From contig QCXZ01000041.1 of the NCBI GenBank assembly GCA_025024175.1, positions 6,505,786 through 6,569,785 on the forward strand: DNA of 64,000 bases, given 5' to 3'. The notes under the pieces are model-generated. The model ran no database searches and was not told the DNA's origin. It saw nothing but the letters and a program-made list of their open reading frames with translations. The position numbers and the translations under genes were made by a program. Of this stretch, positions 60,019-64,000 are shown piece by piece (position 1 is the stretch's first letter; every line of letters begins with the position of its first letter). This DNA is from Rhyzopertha dominica. Lineage: Eukaryota > Arthropoda > Insecta > Coleoptera > Bostrichidae.

Positions 60019-62060
60019 AATAATAATAATAATAATAATAATAAGGACTTTATTGAAAGTAACAAGATACATAGGCGAAGTCTAGCTTAGCTATTCTACT
60101 TAACCAAATGCACCTGTGTATTCACATAAACTAAATTACACAATAAAATGCAAAACATAAATAAGGAAACAACATAACAGCATAAGCAGTTGTTTCATAA
60201 CTTGACGAAATCTGTCCACAGTGTGATACATTAAGTTTTTGCACAAACGATTATATGACGTAACGGCATTGTAAGTGAAGCATCTGAAAAACATTGAGGT
60301 ATGGAATTTAGGCATATCCAGAGACGATGACGTAAAGCGCAATAAAAACTGATGAAAGCTATTTCTAAAAGTTAGTTTATCTTTTAAATATGAGGGAGAC
60401 TCAGTAATAAGCACCTTATATACTAGAACGAGCAGTTGTAATTTATAAATACTGGGTGTTTTCAACCACTTCAGTTCATTAATGTTAGCAGAAACGTGGT
60501 CAAACTTTTTCAAGCGGAANACAAATCGACAACAAGTATTTTGCACTAACTGTATGCGATGTTGCATTCTTAAAGTTAAACAAGGAAAATAGGCCACCAA
60601 GCCATAGTTCAGCAAAGGTAATACAAGAGTTTCTACAAGTTGTTTACGTATCTTAAAGTTAATTAAACTGACGTTGGTGTATAACAACTTAAGTGCAAAA
60701 TAACATTTTGTTAAGAGTAATGAAACGTAACTCTCAAATCGAAGATTCTCGTCGAAAACCAAACCCAGATTCCTAGCCTCCCTGCATATTTCGATTGGAT
60801 GGCCGTCGATATCAAGAAGCAATTGCGATTTGACTAAATGTGATATCCTAGAAGGCGCAAAGCATATAACCTTGCACTTACCAGCATTAAGTTTGACGTT
60901 GTGGTTCTTACTGTATTTAGAAACAGAGTTTAAGTCCTCGGCGAGTCTCACGCGTGCACTAGCTATATCTTGTAACTTAAAAGAAACGTACAGCTGCGTA
61001 TCATCTGCATAGCCAACAATATTTGAAAACTGAACTGTAGCGAAAATATCAGATGTATAGATTAAATAAAGAAGAGGACCCAAAACTGATCCCTGAGGCA
61101 CACCACTAGTGACAGGCACTTCAGCCGAAAGAAGGTCGTTGACTCTAACCATTTGGAAGCGGTTTGTAAAATAAGACTCGAAAACTCCACGCGCATTGCA
61201 TCAAGTCCAAGAAACGATAATTTAGCACACATTAACGCGTGATCAATTGTATCAAACGCTTTTGAGAAATCAAGCATAACCAAAGCAGTGCAATTGTCTC
61301 TATCACGCAAGCTTACCATATCGTCTAAGACCTTCAGTAAAATAGTGACAGAACTTTGGTTTTTCTGAAAACCAGATTGAAGGGGCGAAATAATATTGTT
61401 CTCTAGTGCATAAGTGTACAGTTGACTATGAACAACTTTCTCAATTATTTTCACGAATGTAGGTACTAATCTTATTGGCCTGAGGTCGCTGTTATTAACA
61501 GGATTGCTAGTTTTTGGGATCGGAATCACAATTGAGGTTTTCTATAGTTGTGGAAGTTCACAAGATAAGTAATATGGGGAGCAAGCCTTGGCAAACAAAA
61601 ATGAATCATTTTTACTGAAATGCCGTCAGCCCCAGGAGCGGAAAACCTAAGTTTAGATATCATGTTCAAAATGGTATCGACATCGGGAAGGGCAAAAGAG
61701 AAAGCAACATTTTCTTTATATTTGTTTGAAGCGTAATAGGCAGTAGTTTCGGGCTGATTATTCGGATTTGAAAATATGGAACTAAAATAATAATTTATGT
61801 CATTTGGATTTAGAAGATGCGTAGGAATCTGTATGCAACGATTGGTGTGGATTCCCAGATGCCTCACAGCTTTCCAAAGCCGCCCAGGATCACGGGATTG
61901 ATCGGCCAGAGATATATAAGTTTGTTTCTCACGCCTAATCGCAGAAACCGTCAAGTTACGCAGAGTGCGGTAGTAGTTCCAGTCCTGTGGGTCTCTAGTT
62001 GCCTTAAACTTCGAAAGCGCCCTATTTATTTACTTACACCTTCATTCAACCAAGATAAGA
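60019..62060 (-). pseudogene. Non-LTR retrotransposon (family 2), minus-strand copy
   Basis: Same family as 21.1-23.2 kb. From the 5' side: RALSKFKATRDPQDWNYYRT (about 62010-61950), a 142-codon frame (61954-61526) with RLWKAVRHLGIHTNRCIQIP and SAPGADGISVKMIHFCLPRL, then after a small deletion/frameshift at 61527 IPIPKTSNPVNNSDLRPIRL and LVMLDFSKAFDTIDHALMCA. A second shift near 61170 leads to the 338-codon frame (61152-60136) with GVPQGSVLGPLLYLIYTSDI, the intact catalytic YADDTQLY (about 61013-60988) and the C terminus (YKVLITESPSYLKDKLTFRN). An N at 60520 interrupts one codon. The tail is (TTA)n at 60043-60019, after AATAAAGTCC. Better preserved than the plus copy, but the 5' endonuclease is absent. 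Confidence 0.9.
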
Positions 62061-63668
62061 AACTGTGGAAAGCCCTTATACCTACAAAACAATCAAACAA
62101 GTCAAGATGTAAATGTTGAAAGAGTATCCTTCATTGCAAACGGCTATTATGTTTTGGACGCGCTTCGCGTTTTTAGTGAAGTAACATGTTTCGAATATCC
62201 CCGTTTGTTTAAAGACTGAACAGCACCCCTTTATGAATCAAGGACCTTTACAGTCACAAAGAATGAAAAATATCGATTCGTTAACACCCTGACTCCCCTT
62301 CGTACAAGCAGCGCGACGACTAAACATCATTTCTTCGCAGCTGAGACCGGGGGTGCAAATGCCAAATCACCTANCTGCAGCTTGCACTAAAAAAGCTTTC
62401 GTTAGCTACACATTCCACTAATCCCCTATAATAGGGAAATCCGTGACGAATATAAGGCTTTAATTTATCAAGAACCATAAAGAAGAATTAAAGGCAGGGG
62501 ACACGCCATGGCAATTGTGACAAGAACTAGCGAGTTATAAGGAAAGGGGATTTCGATGATAGATGGATGGAAATAGGTTTTTGCCGTAACGGTTCAAGCA
62601 GATAAGAAAACTGATTAGTTGTAATAGTTTTTCAGTTTTTTTCGCTGCAGCTTCCACTAATATGCTGTTACTATAATATGATGTATATATAAATGATGAA
62701 ATATCTTCTTGATATGGTTTAAGCCATCAACAAATATTGATATATTTATACGTGATGAAATCTATAGATGCGCAAAATGCGTATCGTTGGCCTCATTGGT
62801 GTTCGATCCATAATAAGGAGACCAACAAAACCTAAAAAATCATCAAGAATAAATAAGGCAAGAAAATGAAATATTACCGAAAGCTTAGCGGAAGGTAATG
62901 AGATTTCTAGAAAAGCGTTTCTTTCTATTCATGAATAANGAAAAGTAAGGATAAGTTTATAGTTTGTGGCTTGAAGCACGAAATATCTGCTTAAAGTACA
63001 TATAACCACGCAGGCCATGGAAGCTTGCCGGAATTAATAGGAAATCAGAAAGTCTTTTCTAGACAAACAAATTATTATAACTTGCCCGATACTAGAAAAA
63101 TATAGCTTCTAAGAAAACAGGAGAAAAAAATACACAAGATATTTTGTGAGTCATACCAAACAGTATTTAATAGAGTGTTGAATATCAGTGTTCCAACAAA
63201 TGACGTTTATTACAAAAGCAATTATTATTTGTACTTTGTCAACATTTTAGAGCGCTTTTTTGTATATTTCGTTACAAAGCTTAAAAAGGTAGCAACTACA
63301 TTTGGTAGATATGGTAATCAACGGTTCGATAAATTAGAAGTAATTCCCAATAAGGGCAAACTCTCATTTAGAGTGGAATGAAAATATGAAACTAAATAAA
63401 CTAAAACCATGGGTGAAACACCTTCTGAGTGGACTTTATTATTTCAATAAGCACGTGTTAAACGATCACCGTTCATTGTTTTTGAATGCTGAATACTCGT
63501 ATTATGGCAGGAAGACTCATTTTGCGACTAGATCTTTAAGACTGGCACGTAAAGATTAGCGGAGAGGACAAAGTAAATACTTTCTATGAAAGTAAACTAA
63601 AGAAGTACTTTTCTAGTGAAAATGTAGATATACTGTATATTACAGTGTATAGTATCAAGCAACGATTT
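62061..63668. other. Gene-free stretch
   Basis: AT-rich. N calls at 62374 and 62939. Short frames unrecognised. Confidence 0.4.
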
Positions 63669-64000
63669 CCACAGGTGTTCCCTCATCGAATTCTTTGTTT
63701 CAACTGCCCCCATATCATTTTAATGGGGTTGAAAAGGCAATGATATGGGGGTAATCGTAGAATGTTGTGTCCACATTCAGAAGCGAGAATGTCAATTTTA
63801 AATTTCTTCGAATTTTTTTTTGTGCCAAGCACTTCCAACAATTGTTTTTTTTTGTGTAGTCCTCTTCGAAATATAAATCTTCTTTTCTTAAAAACTCTTG
63901 AATGGTTGCCTTATTAGTTGTTGTATTTGGAATTTTCTGCAGTTGCTCCGAATGGTAACTAACGTTGTCCATTACTATGACCCTCCGGAGTAAAAGGAAA
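63669..64000 (-). pseudogene. Tc1/mariner-like DDE transposase, copy 2, cut by the window edge
   Basis: The minus strand reads VIVMDNVSYHSEQLQKIPNT from about 63980 and TTNKATIQEFLRKEDLYFEE, matching copy 1 at 25.3 kb almost word for word. Then, in another frame, comes LRLPPYHCLFNPIKMIWGQL (about 63760-63700). The third catalytic residue, Glu in copy 1 (NPIEMM), is Lys here. The stop that ends copy 1 after QEFLR is absent, so the two copies decayed independently. The coding match ends near 63669, before the C-terminal helix. The N-terminal half lies outside the window. Confidence 0.85.

Noticed and set aside
63245..63275. AGAGCGCTTTTTTGTATATT resembling the PLE tail
   Set aside because: Only the 6-mer AGCGCT is shared; no stem II, core or downstream terminus.
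26181..63666. A shared 16-mer (ATCGTTGCTTGATACT) at 26181-26196 (+) and 63651-63666 (-), both near DDE transposase copies
   Set aside because: Given the number of position pairs in a 64-kb window, about one 16-base match is expected by chance, and the distances from the two transposases differ.
1..64000. tRNA, rRNA, CRISPR, bacterial operon signals
   Set aside because: Nothing of the kind was seen by eye. A tRNAscan-SE run would be needed to exclude tRNA genes or tRNA-derived SINEs formally.

Overview
The window looks like AT-rich, repeat-laden intergenic or intronic DNA from an arthropod, most likely an insect. I recognise no intact host gene, rRNA or tRNA. Everything recognisable as protein is a decayed transposable element: Jockey/CR1-type non-LTR retrotransposons, Penelope-like elements (PLEs) with GIY-YIG endonuclease remnants, two kinds of Tc1/mariner-like DDE transposase, a Gypsy-type LTR element, a hAT-like element and unclassified foldback elements. 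The insect assignment is inference from the element mix, base composition and scattered single-base N calls typical of an older draft assembly; I cannot name the species.

Layout. 0.2-1.0 kb: two PLE 3' ends (family A) joined with their 3' ends pointing outward. 3.5-5.1 kb (-): non-LTR reverse transcriptase (RT). 8.1-8.3 kb: 230-bp foldback carrying two outward-facing hammerhead-ribozyme-like motifs. 11.8-13.6 kb: RT scrap, then a second family A PLE. 14.9-15.3 kb: nested foldback. 17.4-19.1 kb: A/T-rich stretch with perfect palindromes. 21.1-23.2 kb (+): non-LTR element with a TTA tail. 24.8-25.7 kb (+): DDE transposase pseudogene. 26.9-27.7 kb: non-LTR endonuclease fragment. 28.4-28.7 kb: AGTTCG-palindrome repeat. 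29.7-31.9 kb (-): 2.2-kb retroposon flanked by an exact 24-bp duplication. 33.8-34.5 kb: second DDE family. 36.1-37.3 kb: Gypsy gag/RT with the protease deleted. 38.2-38.7 kb: PLE family A. 38.8-40.1 kb: hAT-like element with 8-bp target duplication. 40.7-43.1 kb (-): the best preserved element, PLE family B, bounded by inverted copies of its own 3' end. 43.2-44.5 and 49.0-49.7 kb: degenerate non-LTR RTs. 50.7-52.2 kb: five copies of a 295-bp satellite. 53.4-53.8 kb (-): PLE family A. 60.0-62.1 kb (-): second copy of the 21-kb non-LTR family, inverted. 63.7-64.0 kb (-): second copy of the 24.8-kb DDE family, cut by the window edge.

The most interesting theme is structural. Three unrelated-looking elements (0.2-1.0, 8.1-8.3, 40.7-43.1 kb) share one design: two inverted copies of a 3' terminus facing outward, each with a hammerhead-like fold next to its outer edge. 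Hammerhead ribozymes are known from PLEs (established), but the stand-alone 8.1-kb foldback reads like a minimal, protein-less member of this group (inference). Between the elements lie AT-rich DNA and several short GC/CpG-richer islands without convincing coding capacity; these could be conserved regulatory DNA, which a cross-species alignment would decide.
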